From positions 751,836 through 778,567 of the forward strand of contig BJOX01000121.1 of NCBI GenBank assembly GCA_009731375.1: a DNA stretch of 26,732 bases. Reading direction: 5' to 3'. A program made the position numbers and the translations under genes. Position 1 is the first letter of the stretch; every line of letters starts with the position of its first letter. The DNA comes from Paulinella micropora (lineage: Eukaryota > Cercozoa > Imbricatea > Euglyphida). Of the stretch, positions 1 through 9,960 are shown piece by piece. The notes beneath the pieces are model-generated. The model searched no databases, was not told where the DNA came from, and saw only the letters and a list, made by a program, of their open reading frames with translations.

Positions 1-50
<50 letters not shown>

Positions 51-146
51 TTCTCTCTGATCTCTCTCTGATCTCTCTCTTATCTCTCTCTCTCTCTCTC
101 TCTCACTCTCTCTCTCTCTCTCTCTTATCTCTCTCTTATCTCTCTG
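1..146. repeat. (TC)n dinucleotide tract
   Basis: Nearly pure CT dinucleotide with scattered TGAT and TTAT interruptions every 10-12 bases. The tract runs off the left edge of the window, so its full length is unknown. Confidence 0.97.
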
Positions 147-151
147 GTCTG

Positions 152-191
152 CATCTATCTATCTCTATCTATCTATCTATCTATCTATCTG

Positions 192-242
<51 letters not shown>

Positions 243-268
243 GTCTACCTACCGACCTACCTACCTAA

Positions 269-331
<63 letters not shown>
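152..331. repeat. (ATCT)n tetranucleotide tract
   Basis: ATCT repeated about 45 times with a few CTGT units and a short ACCT block near 244-266. It is followed by about 50 bases of non-repetitive sequence (332-388) ending in GCCTGCGC, where an ATGT tract begins. Confidence 0.97.
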
Positions 332-332
<1 letters not shown>

Positions 333-388
333 ATATCTGTTTCTCACCTTCTGCCCATTCACTCGATCGCGTTGCCAGTAGCCTGCGC

Positions 389-423
389 ATGTATGTATGT
401 ATGTATATATGTATGTATATATG

Positions 424-457
<34 letters not shown>

Positions 458-482
458 TGTATGTATCTATGTATATATTTAT
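389..482. repeat. (ATGT)n tract
   Basis: ATGT tetranucleotide with ATAT interruptions. The following bases (483-540) are low-complexity and rich in GCATGC-like words. Short open frames over the tract on both strands are only tetranucleotide translations. Confidence 0.95.
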
Positions 483-540
483 GCATACAATTGTAGGCAT
501 GTATGTCATGCATTTTGCATGCATGCACACCAACAAGACC

Positions 541-1181
541 AACAAGAAAAACTTGTTTAGGAACGAAGTGTGTGAGGTCCTTGCTGACTAGCCTTGTTAG
601 CGTGTGGGGTGTCCTTGCTTACTAGCCTTGTTTAGGAACGAAGTGTGTGAGGTGTCCTTGCTTACTAGCCTTTGTTAGCGTGTGAGGTGTCCTTGCTTAC
701 TAGCCTTGTTTGTGAACGAAGCGTGTGAGGTCCTCGCTTACTAGCCTTGTTTAGGAACGAAGTGTTTGAGGTGTCCTTGCTTACTAGCCTTTAGCGTGTG
801 AGGTGTCCTCGCTTACTAGCCTTGTTTGGGAACGAAGTGTGTGAGGTGTTCTTGCTTACTAGCCTTGTTACGTGTGAGGTGTCCTCGCTTAACTAGCCTT
901 CTTTGGGAACGAAGTGTGTGAGGTGTCCTCGCTTACTAGCCTTGTTTAGGAACGAAGTGTGTGAGGTGTCCTTGCTGACTAGCCTTGTTAGCGTGTGAGG
1001 TGTCCTTGCTGACTAGCCTTGTTTAGGAACGAAGTGTGAGAGGTGTCCTTGCTGACTAGCCTTGTTAGCGTGTGAGGTGTCCTTGCTTACTAGCCCTGTT
1101 TGTGAACGAAGCGTGTGAGGTCTCGCTTACTAGCCTTGTTTGTGAACGAAGCCTGTCAGTTGTCCTTGCTGACTAGCGTGT
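541..1181. repeat. Minisatellite with alternating long and short subunits
   Basis: About 16 tandem subunits that all end in CTTGCTTACTAGCCT or a close variant (CTTGCTGACTAG, CTCGCTTACTAG). Two subunit types alternate. The long one (~43 bp) contains TTTAGGAACGAAGTGTGTGA and the short one (~34 bp) contains TTAGCGTGTGAGGTGTCC. Together they form a higher-order unit of about 77 bp. Alternation is regular in places (about 960-1090) and broken in others, where two long units are adjacent (about 900-970 and 1100-1160). Subunit lengths differ by non-multiples of three, so coding is unlikely. Confidence 0.9.
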
Positions 1182-1413
1182 CAGGTCCTTCTTGCTCACT
1201 ACACTGCATAGCCACGGCTTACCAGGTCCTTCTTGCTCACTACACTGCATAGCCATGGCTTACCAGGTCCTTCTTGCTCACTACACTGCATATCCACGGC
1301 TTACCAGGTCCTTCTTGCTCACTACACTGCATAGCCACGGCTTACCAGGTCCTTCTTGCTTACTACACTGCATATCCATGCCTTGCTTACCTACACTGCA
1401 TATCCATGCCTTA
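1182..1413. repeat. 41-bp minisatellite
   Basis: Five copies of a 41-bp unit starting CAGGTCCTTCTTGCTCACTA at 1182, 1223, 1264, 1305 and 1346, all with exact 41-bp spacing, then a degenerate copy to about 1413. The CTTGCTCACTAC segment resembles CTTGCTGACTAG of the upstream minisatellite, so this array may derive from it. A period of 41 shifts frame at each unit, which argues against coding. Confidence 0.92.
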
Positions 1414-1456
1414 CATGCAATTTATGTATCAGGCGCTTGATCGTTTGCTGATTTGC

Positions 1457-1530
1457 TGTATGTATGTATGTATGTATGTATGTATGTATGTATGTATGTA
1501 TGTATGTATGTACGTTTGTATGTATGTATA
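1457..1530. repeat. (ATGT)n tract
   Basis: About 17 ATGT units with one ACGT and one TTGT variant near the right end. Confidence 0.95.
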
Positions 1531-1563
1531 TTCAAATGGCAAAATCCATCGGCTGTGATGTAA

Positions 1564-1574
1564 CTTATCTATCC

Positions 1575-1638
<64 letters not shown>
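1564..1638. repeat. (ATCT)n tract abutting the satellite
   Basis: About 18 ATCT units. The tract passes directly into the ~546-bp satellite at TTGCTGGGCCCG, with no spacer. Confidence 0.95.
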
Positions 1639-1639
<1 letters not shown>

Positions 1640-3153
1640 GCTGGGCCCGTGGTGGGGTGCCTTATGTGTGCCTAGCCATACGCCTATAAGTCACATGCCG
1701 AAATAGCGACGGGAAGCACAATCCTGTTCCCTCAGGGTGCCCTTTCTCGCTTGTTGAGCCCGGAATAAAACCCACAGTGCTCTGTCGGTTTATACTAGAC
1801 TGTCGAACAGTCTCGAAACTCCATCTGCTTACTGGGCCNNNNNNNNNNNNNNNNNNNNNNNNNNNNNNNNNNNNNNNNNNNNNNNNNNNNNNNNNNNNNN
1901 NNNNNNNNNNNNNNNNNNNNNNNNNNNNNNNNNNNNNNNNNNNNNNNNNNNNNNNNNNNNNNNNNNNNNNNNNNNNNNNNNNNNNNNNNNNNNNNNNNNN
2001 NNNNNNNNNNNNNNNNNNNNNNNNNNNNNNNNNNNNNNNNNNNNTAGTCGATATCTCATCAGTTGATCTCATCACTTACTCCACGGAGCGAACCAAGGCC
2101 ACTTGAGGTGTCACTGACCCTCCCTTGGGCTTGGTTTTTTTGAAATGGGTGCCATCTGTCGACGACAGAGAATTAGGGGATGGTGTGGGTGTGCTGGGCC
2201 CGTGGTGGGGTGCCTTATGTGTGCCTAGCCATACGCCTATAAGTCACATGCCGAAATAGCGACGGGAAGCACAATCCTGTTCCCTCAGGGTGCCCTTTCT
2301 CGCTTGTTGAGCCCGGAATAAAACCCACAGTGCTCTGTCGGTTTATACTAGACTGTCGAACAGTCTCGAAACTCCATCTGCTTACTGGGTCCTCTGTAAT
2401 GGAGGTGGGAGCTCGTTCTGCAAGGGGCGCTTATGGAACGAGCCCTGGCCCCGCCTGGTACTAGGGAGCTTTGGTATCGCCTGTATCAGTCCCTTCCGTG
2501 CAAACATCACGGCTTAGCTGGGCATCGGGTTAATACTTTACCCACAGACTTCCTTGGTTGACGAAATCAGAAGCTCCTTTTTTCTGACATTAGTCGATAT
2601 CTCATCAGTTGATCTCATCACTTACTCCACGGAGTGAACCAAGGCCACTTGAGGTGTCACTGACCCTCCCTTGGGCTTGGTTTTTTTGAAATGGGTGCCA
2701 TCTGTCGACAGACAGAGAATTAGGGGATGGTGTGGGTGTGCTGGGCCCGTGGTGGGGTGCCTTATGTGTGCCTAGCCATACGCCTATAAGTCACATGCCG
2801 AAATAGCGACGGGAAGCACAATCCTGTTCCCTCAGGGTGCCCTTTCTCGCTTGTTGAGCCCGGAATAAAACCCACAGTGCTCTGTCGGTTTATACTAGAC
2901 TGTCGAACAGTCTCGAAACTCCATCTGCTTACTGGGCCCTCTGTAATGGAGGTGGGAGCTCGTTCTGCAAGGGGCGCTTATGGAACGAGCCCTGGCCCCG
3001 CCTGGTACTAGGGAGATTTTGGTATCGCCTGTATCAGTCCCTTCCGTGCAAACATCACGGCTTAGCTGGGCATCGGGTTAATACTTTACCCACAGACTTC
3101 CTTGGTTGACGAAATCAGAAGCTCCTTTTTTCTGACATTAGTCGATATCTCAT
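1639..3153 (+). repeat. ~546-bp satellite, three tandem copies (block 1)
   Basis: The word CTGGGCCCGTGGTGGGGTGC begins units at 1641, 2194 and 2741, giving periods of 553 (containing an N gap) and 547. The last copy stops at about 3153, just after GATATCTCAT, where other copies continue into CAGTTGATCTCATC. Copies differ only at a few bases and short indels in what I can compare by eye, so they are young or recently homogenised. The unit contains a near-palindrome GACTGTCGAACAGTC and the palindrome CTGTCGACAG. No conserved open frame spans the copies, because one-base length differences occur (GGCGCTTATGG versus GGCGCTTTATGG). Confidence 0.93.
1839..2044. other. Assembly gap (206 N) inside a satellite unit
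   Basis: The flanks are satellite unit positions that in the next copy are separated by about 199 bases (2392-2590). The gap therefore almost certainly holds ordinary satellite sequence and the size estimate is close. Confidence 0.9.
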
Positions 3154-3341
3154 ATTCTCTTTTCTCACTTACTTTGAATTTCACGAACAGTGCTGAGCAG
3201 GCTGACTTGAAAAGCCTTTCTACGTGTATGTACATATATGTACGTATGTACGTACGTACGTGTGTATGTATGTATGCATGTATGTTGCCTTTCTCCGGAA
3301 AGCTTTCAAAAAGATGGTCGTGTATGTACATATGTATGTAC

Positions 3342-3372
<31 letters not shown>

Positions 3373-3719
3373 TGTATGTATGTACATTAACATCTTGCCA
3401 TGATGTTTGGAGAACGATAACCTCCAAGTTGGATCAAAGAAAGTGCAAAATTGTACACAAAACTCGGTATATTTGGCTTGTATGGTCATCAGTTAAATAC
3501 AAAAGTTGGATAAGTTTTCCCTTTGGATGCCCTTAGTACTCAGGTCTAGGGAGTTCAAGCTAGTGAAATTTAACGGCTATATCCGTCCGCAAAATCAGCA
3601 CCATGTTCGCGAAATGTTAACGTGAAATTGCGCGAACTTGTCATGTCTCACATTTTACCTCCACATCAGGTCGTTGCGCACGCTGTCGATGCCAACGAGC
3701 TTTTCCCACGGTAAGGCCT
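3154..3719. other. Complex island with two ATGT tracts, no gene seen
   Basis: Mostly non-repetitive sequence after the satellite truncation. ATGT/ACGT-type tracts lie at about 3225-3285 and 3321-3384. A stretch near 3190-3225 (GAGCAGGCTGACTTGAAAAG then GCCT) is weakly like the dispersed module at 18399-18446. No open frame has more than short, repeat-driven content. At 3605-3637 a small inverted repeat (GTTCGCG and CGCGAAC) could form a hairpin with a 19-base loop. Confidence 0.6.
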
Positions 3720-3765
3720 ACAAACAAAAACAAAAACAAAAAACAAAAAAAACAAAAACAAAAAG

Positions 3766-3808
<43 letters not shown>

Positions 3809-3874
3809 AGGAAGAGGAGGAGGAGGGGGGGGGGGGGGGGGGGGGAGAGAGGGGGGGAGGGAGGGGGGGGGGGG
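3720..3874. repeat. Purine-rich low-complexity tract
   Basis: AAAC/AAAAC repeats pass into (GA)n, then GGA-type repeats and runs of ten or more G up to an N gap. The G runs could form G-quadruplex and probably stopped the sequence read, which would explain the gap at 3875-3884. Confidence 0.9.
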
Positions 3875-3884
3875 NNNNNNNNNN
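3875..3884. other. Assembly gap (10 N)
   Basis: Exactly ten N between a poly-G run and a short GATA tract. Ten-base gaps here look like a placeholder of unknown size; the same length recurs at 4339, 4774, 8107 and 11153. Confidence 0.95.
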
Positions 3885-3901
3885 ATAGATAGATAGATAG
3901 A

Positions 3902-4059
3902 TAGATTGATGAGATATCGCAAAAGGAATGTAGTCCTTGCAAAGGAACGCAGTTTCACATCAAACAGCAATTTGTGTACTGTGGATGTGTCCGGGATGGG
4001 AATCACGGGTAGACTGTGTTCTGGAAAAAAGAAGAGAAGGTAGGTCGTTGAAGAAAAAA
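3902..4059 (-). repeat. Dispersed repeat fragment, copy of 19125-19262
   Basis: Read on the minus strand this segment matches 19125-19262 on the plus strand almost base for base, from TTCTTCAAC through GATTCCCATCCCGGACACAT to ACATTCCTTTTGCGATATC. Translated in the frame of the 18754-19218 open frame it keeps [14 protein letters not shown] and the same stop. In the last ~30 codons I see one codon-sized insertion near the breakpoint and two substitutions, both changing the amino acid (Met/Ile, Thr/Ala), so there is no sign of protein-level constraint. It is truncated upstream, where (GATA)n takes over. The right-hand breakpoint of the homology is a T-rich run. It is probably a 3' fragment of a mobile or duplicated element. 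Confidence 0.8.
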
Positions 4060-4243
<184 letters not shown>

Positions 4244-4338
4244 CCTGAGTTTTCCAGCACAGCCACCCTTTGATCCGACCGATGTACCCCAGGAGGAAGA
4301 GAAAAAATAGGATATAATAATTTATTCCAAGGTCCTCG
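4244..4338. other. Short complex island, nothing recognised
   Basis: About 95 bases of unique-looking sequence between the GATA tract and a 10-N gap. No repeat family member or open frame is visible. Confidence 0.5.
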
Positions 4339-4348
4339 NNNNNNNNNN
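4339..4348. other. Assembly gap (10 N)
   Basis: Placeholder gap ending exactly at the start of the first GAGAGCTTGCAT module. The second module copy at 4501 starts at the same base, so gap and module edge coincide. Confidence 0.95.
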
Positions 4349-4408
4349 ATGTTTGCATAGGTGCCTACCTTGTCAAAGCCGAGAGCTTGCATCGCGCGAG
4401 ACGAGGCC

Positions 4409-4412
<4 letters not shown>
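4349..4412 (+). repeat. GAGAGCTTGCAT module, copy 1
   Basis: 64 bases, identical in sequence to 4501-4564 by eye, containing GTTTGCATAGGTGCCTACC, TTGTCAAAGC and GAGAGCTTGCATCGCGCGAG. It passes directly into (GATA)n on the right. Confidence 0.85.
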
Positions 4413-4489
<77 letters not shown>

Positions 4490-4498
4490 GTAGGTGGA
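4413..4498. repeat. (GATA)n tract
   Basis: GATA repeats ending in GGTA GGTG, between two identical copies of the GAGAGCTTGCAT module. Confidence 0.95.
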
Positions 4499-4500
4499 GA

Positions 4501-4564
4501 ATGTTTGCATAGGTGCCTACCTTGTCAAAGCCGAGAGCTTGCATCGCGCGAGACGAGGCCGAAA
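4501..4564 (+). repeat. GAGAGCTTGCAT module, copy 2
   Basis: Second full copy, 152 bases after the first. It is followed by GACTAGTAGATAGATAGACA before the (TA)n tract rather than directly by GATA. Confidence 0.85.
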
Positions 4565-4590
4565 CGACTAGTAGATAGATAGACAGTTTG

Positions 4591-4813
<223 letters not shown>

Positions 4814-4835
4814 AGTGCATAGGTTAGATAGTTAG

Positions 4836-4854
4836 AAAGACTGACAGACTAAAG
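4836..4854 (+). repeat. AAAGACTG module, copy 1
   Basis: AAAGACTGACAGACTAAAG, followed within 20 bases by TCACACTCTATC and an (ATCT)n tract. Related copies lie at 6422-6444 and 7538-7560, all at edges of tetranucleotide tracts. Confidence 0.7.
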
Positions 4855-4871
4855 TGGGGAATTTATCACAC

Positions 4872-4872
<1 letters not shown>

Positions 4873-4934
<62 letters not shown>

Positions 4935-4960
4935 GTCTATCTATCTATCTATCTATCCAT

Positions 4961-4996
<36 letters not shown>

Positions 4997-4997
4997 G

Positions 4998-5028
<31 letters not shown>
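4873..5028. repeat. (ATCT)n tract abutting satellite block 2
   Basis: ATCT repeats with isolated CTGT, CCAT and GTAT variants, passing into the satellite at TTACTGGGTCC. Confidence 0.95.
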
Positions 5029-5800
5029 TTACTGGGTCCTCTGTAATGGAGGTGGGAGCTCGTTCTGCAAGGGGCGCTTATGGAACGAGCCCTGGCCCCG
5101 CCTCGTACTAGGGAGATTTGGAATCGCCTGTATCAGTCCCTTCCGTGCAAACATCACGGCTTAGCTGGGCATCGGGTTAATACTTTACCCACAGACTTCC
5201 TTGGTTGACGAAATCAGAAGCTCCTTTTTTCTGACATTAGTCGATATCTCATCAGTTGATCTCATCACTTACTCCACGGAGTGAACCAAGGCCACTTGAG
5301 GTGTCACTGACCCTCCCTTGGGCTTGATTTTTTGAAATGGGTGCCATCTGTCGACAGACAGAGAATTAGGGGATGGTGTGGGTGTGCTGGGCCCGTGGTG
5401 GGGTGCCTTATGTGTGCCTAGCCATACGCCTATAAGTCACATGCCGAAATAGCGACGGGAAGCACAATCCTGTTCCCTCAGGGTGCCCTTTCTCGCTTGT
5501 TGAGCCCGGAATAAAACCCACAGTGCTCTGTCGGTTTATACTAGACTGTCGAACAGTCTCGAAACTCCATCTGCTTACTGGGTCCTCTGTAATGGAGGTG
5601 GGAGCTCGTTCTGCAAGGGGCGCTTATGGAACGAGCCCTGGCCCCGCCTGGTACTAGGGAGATTTTGGTATCGCCTGTATCAGTCCCTTCCGTGCAAACA
5701 TCACGGCTTAGCTGGGCATCGGGTTTAATACTTTACCCACAGACTTCCTTGGTTGACGAAATCAGAAGCTCCTTTTTTCTGACATTAGTCGATATCTCAT
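5029..5800 (+). repeat. ~546-bp satellite, about 1.4 copies (block 2)
   Basis: Starts inside a unit at TTACTGGGTCCTCTGTAATG; a unit boundary CTGGGCCCGTGG lies at 5387. The block ends at GATATCTCAT (5791-5800) directly against (ATCT)n. This is the same internal unit position where block 1 ends and where minus-strand blocks at 20249 and 23482 begin. Confidence 0.93.
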
Positions 5801-5910
5801 CTATCTATCTACCTACCTATCTGTCTATCTATATCTTTCTATCTTAGTTAAAGCAGACAAGGGCGCCTATACCTATCTATCTACCTATCTATCTACCTAT
5901 CTGTCTATAT
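5801..5910. repeat. ATCT/ACCT tracts
   Basis: Two short tetranucleotide tracts (about 5801-5843 and 5873-5910) with ACCT and CTGT variants, separated by about 30 unique bases (TTAAAGCAGACAAGGGCGCC). Confidence 0.85.
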
Positions 5911-5932
5911 TAATATTTGTTTTTTCATTCCA

Positions 5933-5966
5933 TGTCAAAGCTGAGAGCTTGCATAAGGCGAGCGGA
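5933..5966 (+). repeat. GAGAGCTTGCAT module, copy 3 (diverged)
   Basis: TGTCAAAGCTGAGAGCTTGC followed by ATAAGGCGAGCGGA, a diverged version of the module at 4349. It leads directly into a 21-bp minisatellite. Confidence 0.75.
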
Positions 5967-6050
5967 GACCAAAAGGTATAGGAGAATGACCGAAAGGTAT
6001 AGGAGAATGACCGAAAGGTATAGGAGAATGACCGAAAGGTATAGGAGAAT
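5967..6050 (+). repeat. 21-bp minisatellite, four copies
   Basis: Four contiguous 21-bp units containing ACCGAAAGGTATAGGAGAAT (first unit ACCAAAAGG) at 5967, 5988, 6009 and 6030. The period is a multiple of three, so frames on both strands stay open. The minus frame reads as repeats of SYTFRSF or HSPIPFG. With only four units and microsatellites around them, I take this as non-coding. Confidence 0.93.
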
Positions 6051-6285
6051 GATTGCAGCCCCACCCCACCCCTCCTCTCTCTCTCACACACTTTATCTTT
6101 CTCATTCGACAATAGCCTGAGATTTTGAGATTGCAAAGTCGACTGTTGGTTATTAACATACATGTTTGAATCTAGGAAGAGAAGGAGCACTCCACTTTTG
6201 ATGTGTTAGCAGTGGCCGCGCACAGCGACACAGCTTGGGTACACATCCGAGACATGTGTCAATAGGTAGGTAGATAGGCTAAGAA
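6051..6285. other. Complex island, no gene seen
   Basis: About 235 bases, with a C-rich stretch and a short TCTC run near 6075-6090 and otherwise unique-looking sequence. No convincing open frame, RNA gene or repeat relative was found. Confidence 0.5.
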
Positions 6286-6411
<126 letters not shown>

Positions 6412-6421
6412 AGAGGCTGAG

Positions 6422-6444
6422 AAAGACTGACAGACAGACTACAG
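6422..6444 (+). repeat. AAAGACTG module, copy 2
   Basis: AAAGACTGACAGACAGACTA then CAG. As in copy 1, a TTCACACTCTA word and an (ATCT)n tract follow, here after about 20 more bases. The flank is therefore shared as well as the core. Confidence 0.7.
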
Positions 6445-6477
6445 CTGCAACACCATCATGGTTCACACTCTATTGTC

Positions 6478-6754
<277 letters not shown>

Positions 6755-6800
6755 TTGAGCTGAGAGCTTGCATAGCGCGAACGGAGAAAGAGCGGCCGAG
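6755..6800 (+). repeat. GAGAGCTTGCAT module, copy 4 (diverged)
   Basis: GAGCTGAGAGCTTGCATAGC then GCGAACGGAG. The module sits between (ATCT)n on the left and (GATA)n on the right, so the tetranucleotide changes strand sense across it. Confidence 0.75.
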
Positions 6801-6801
6801 C

Positions 6802-7500
<699 letters not shown>

Positions 7501-7537
7501 ACTTATTGCATGAATGAATAGTTAGGTAGGTAGCTAG

Positions 7538-7560
7538 AAAGACTGGCAGATGGACTAAAG
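7538..7560 (+). repeat. AAAGACTG module, copy 3
   Basis: AAAGACTGGCAGATGGACTA then AAG, preceded by GTTAGGTAGGTAGCTAG. Copy 1 is likewise preceded by GTTAGATAGTTAG. Confidence 0.7.
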
Positions 7561-7626
7561 TGTCAAAACATGGTACTTTACATTCTTTTTTTCTTCATCA
7601 AGGATTTGAGCAACGAAATAGTATAT

Positions 7627-7711
7627 TATGCGGCTAGCCACAAATTTGACGTGTTTTGCGGGCGAGCCAGGCCGGCAAGCTCGCAAAACACGTCAAATTT
7701 GGCGCCGCATA
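7627..7711. repeat. 85-bp foldback (inverted repeat)
   Basis: Outer arms TATGCGGC (7627-7634) and GCCGCATA (7704-7711) pair perfectly. Inner arms AAATTTGACGTGTTTTGCG (7642-7660) and its exact reverse complement (7682-7700) give 19 more perfect pairs. Between outer and inner arms there is an asymmetric internal loop of 7 and 3 bases. The 21-base apex can add GCGAGC/GCTCGC pairing as an alternative. It could be a miniature inverted-repeat element, a structured RNA or a replication foldback; no flanking target-site duplication is obvious. Confidence 0.85.
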
Positions 7712-7801
7712 TGTAGTTTTACCGGTAACCTTACCACATTTTGTGGAGGTGATGGATAAATACTGAACACGTCATTTCATGAATAATAGATTAGGCTTCG
7801 A

Positions 7802-7860
7802 GACGGAAAACGAGCGTTTTCCCCGGCCCGGCGAGACGGGAAGACGCCGAGTTTTCCGTC
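7802..7860. repeat. 59-bp foldback next to (GATA)n
   Basis: GACGGAAAAC (7802-7811) pairs perfectly with GTTTTCCGTC (7851-7860), with a GC-rich 39-base interior. An alternative small hairpin forms from GGAAAAC (7805-7811) and GTTTTCC (7816-7822). The right arm ends exactly where (GATA)n begins. Confidence 0.7.
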
Positions 7861-8106
<246 letters not shown>

Positions 8107-8116
8107 NNNNNNNNNN
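8107..8116. other. Assembly gap (10 N) in satellite
   Basis: The left side is satellite, the right side is (GATA)n. The true missing length is unknown and could be a whole satellite block. Confidence 0.95.
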
Positions 8117-8118
8117 AT

Positions 8119-8193
<75 letters not shown>

Positions 8194-8230
8194 CAGATAA
8201 GATAGGATAGATACGATAGATAGTGGATTG
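8117..8230. repeat. (GATA)n tract, degenerate at right end
   Basis: GATA units, then GATAC/GATAA variants, merging into about 50 unique bases (8231-8282) before the 46-bp minisatellite. Confidence 0.9.
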
Positions 8231-8282
8231 ACCCGCATTGTGTGTCGCGTTTGAATAAGTGTTCTTCAGCACGTCCACACGC

Positions 8283-8712
8283 TCTGCAGGGGGATACATC
8301 GCTTCAACGAACAGCTCACATGCCTAAAGGACAAGGGGGATACATCGCTTCAACGAACAGCTCACACGCCTAATGCAGGGGGGGATACATCGCTTCAACG
8401 AACAGCTCACACGCCTAATGCACAGGGGGATACATCGCTTCAACGAACAGCTCACACGCCTAATGCACAGGGGGGATACATCGCTTCAACGAACAGCTCA
8501 CACGCCTAATGCACAGGGGGGATCCATCGCTTCAACGAACAGCTCACACGCCTAATGCAAAGGGGGGATACATCGCTTCAACGAACAGCTCACACGCCTA
8601 AGGGGGGGATACATCGCTTCGACGAACAGCTAACACGCCTAATGCAAGGGGAATACCTTCAACGAACAGCTCACATGCCTAATGCAGGGGGATAGATCGC
8701 TTTAACGAACAG

Positions 8713-8713
<1 letters not shown>
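8283..8713 (+). repeat. 46-bp minisatellite, ten copies
   Basis: Units consist of a G run, GATACATCGCTTCAACGAAC, AGCTCACACGCCTAATGCAC. Spacing is 45-46 bp, with shorter units near 8601. The G run varies from 4 to 8 bases. The last unit is cut after AACGAACAGCT, where an (ATCT)n tract takes over in phase with the CT. Parts of the array read as repeated HRFNEQLT in one frame, but unit lengths are not multiples of three. Confidence 0.93.
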
Positions 8714-8782
<69 letters not shown>

Positions 8783-8786
8783 GTCC

Positions 8787-8857
<71 letters not shown>
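8714..8857. repeat. (ATCT)n tract
   Basis: ATCT repeats bridging the 46-bp minisatellite and satellite block 3, with no unique spacer on either side. Confidence 0.95.
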
Positions 8858-8860
<3 letters not shown>

Positions 8861-9881
8861 GATTTTTTTGAAATGGGTGCCATCTGTCGACAGACAGAGA
8901 ATTAGGGGATGGTATGGGTGTGCTGGGCCCGTGGTGGGGTGCCTTTTGTGTGCCTAGCCATACGCCTATAAGTCACATGCCGAAATAGCGACGGGAAGCA
9001 CAATCCTGTTCTCTCAGGGTGCCCTTTCTCGCTTGTTGAGCCCGGAATAAAACCCACAGTGCTCTGTCGGTTTATACTAGACTGTCGAACAGTCTCGAAA
9101 CTCCATCTGCTTACTGGGCCCTCTGTAATGGAGGTGGGAGCTCGTTCTGCAAGGGGCGCTTTATGGAACGAGCCCTGGCCCCGCCTGGTACTAGGGAGCT
9201 TTGGTATTGCCTGTATCAGTCCCTTCCGTGCAAACATCACGGCTTAGCTGGGCATCGGGTTAATACTTTACCCACAGACTTCCTGGTTGACGAAATCAGA
9301 AGCTCCTTTTTTCTGACATTAGTCGATATTTCATCAGTTGATCTTATCACTTACTCTACGGAATGAACCAAGGCCACTTGAGGTGTCACTGACCCTCTCT
9401 TGGGCTTGATTTTTTGAAATGGGTGCCATCTGTCGACAGACAGAGAATTAGGGGATGGTGTGGGTGTGCTGGGCCCGTGGTGGGGTGCCTTATGTGTGCC
9501 TAGCCATACGCCTATAAGTCACATGCCGAAATAGCGACGGGAAGCACAATCCTGTTCCCTCAGGGTGCCCTTTCTCGCTTGTTGAGCCCGGAATAAAACC
9601 CACAGTGCTCTGTCGGTTTATACTAGACTGTCGAACAGTCTCGAAACTCCATCTGCTTACTGGGCCCTCTGTAATGGAGGTGGGAGCTCGTTCTGCAAGG
9701 GGCGCTTTATGGAACGAGCCCTGGCCCCGCCTGGTACTAGGGAGCTTTGGTATTGCCTGTATCAGTCCCTTCCGTGCAAACATCACGGCTTAGCTGGGCA
9801 TCGGGTTAATACTTTACCCACAGACTTCCTGGTTGACGAAATCAGAAGCTCCTTTTTTCTGACATTAGTCGATATTTCATC

Positions 9882-9882
<1 letters not shown>
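8858..9882 (+). repeat. ~546-bp satellite, about 1.9 copies (block 3)
   Basis: Starts within a unit at TTTGATTTTTTTGAAATGGG. Unit boundaries CTGGGCCC lie at 8923 and 9469, exactly 546 apart. It ends at GATATTTCATC against (ATCT)n. Minus-strand open frames of 112 and 98 codons (8902-9240, 9490-9786) share their sequence because the copies are nearly identical. Copies in blocks 1 and 2 carry a one-base difference (CTTATGG for CTTTATGG) that breaks the frame, so I do not call a gene. Confidence 0.94.
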
Positions 9883-9937
<55 letters not shown>

Positions 9938-9938
9938 G
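9883..9938. repeat. (ATCT)n tract
   Basis: About 14 ATCT units between satellite block 3 and a stray piece of the 46-bp minisatellite. Confidence 0.95.
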
Positions 9939-9939
9939 T

Positions 9940-9960
9940 CAGCTCACACGCCTAAGGACA
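9940..9960 (+). repeat. Stray fragment of the 46-bp minisatellite unit
   Basis: CAGCTCACACGCCTAAGGAC matches the end of the first unit of the 8283-8713 array (CAGCTCACATGCCTAAAGGA). Here too it adjoins an (ATCT)n tract. Confidence 0.7.

Larger units (their letters stand above)
7571..7860. other. Complex island holding two foldback hairpins
   Basis: About 290 bases of unique-looking sequence between GATA tracts. No open frame of note. It contains inverted repeats at 7627-7711 and 7802-7860, described separately. Confidence 0.6.

Noticed and set aside
541-1181. Telomeric TTTAGGG-type array
   Set aside because: TTTAGG occurs once per long subunit inside a ~43-bp repeat, never in tandem.
1639-3153. 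Satellite being the known 529-bp Toxoplasma repeat
   Set aside because: The period is near, but the sequence features I recall for that repeat (long T runs, GA-rich second half) are not present here. Identity is not supported.
8283-8713. CRISPR-like regular repeats
   Set aside because: Units follow one another with no unique spacers, the context is eukaryotic, and the repeat is a plain 46-bp minisatellite.
8902-9786. Minus-strand frames of 112 and 98 codons repeated in satellite block 3, with ordinary-looking residues
   Set aside because: They look like a protein because they repeat, but other satellite copies carry one-base indels that break the frame, and flanking units show no start, splice or promoter pattern. 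Left as satellite.
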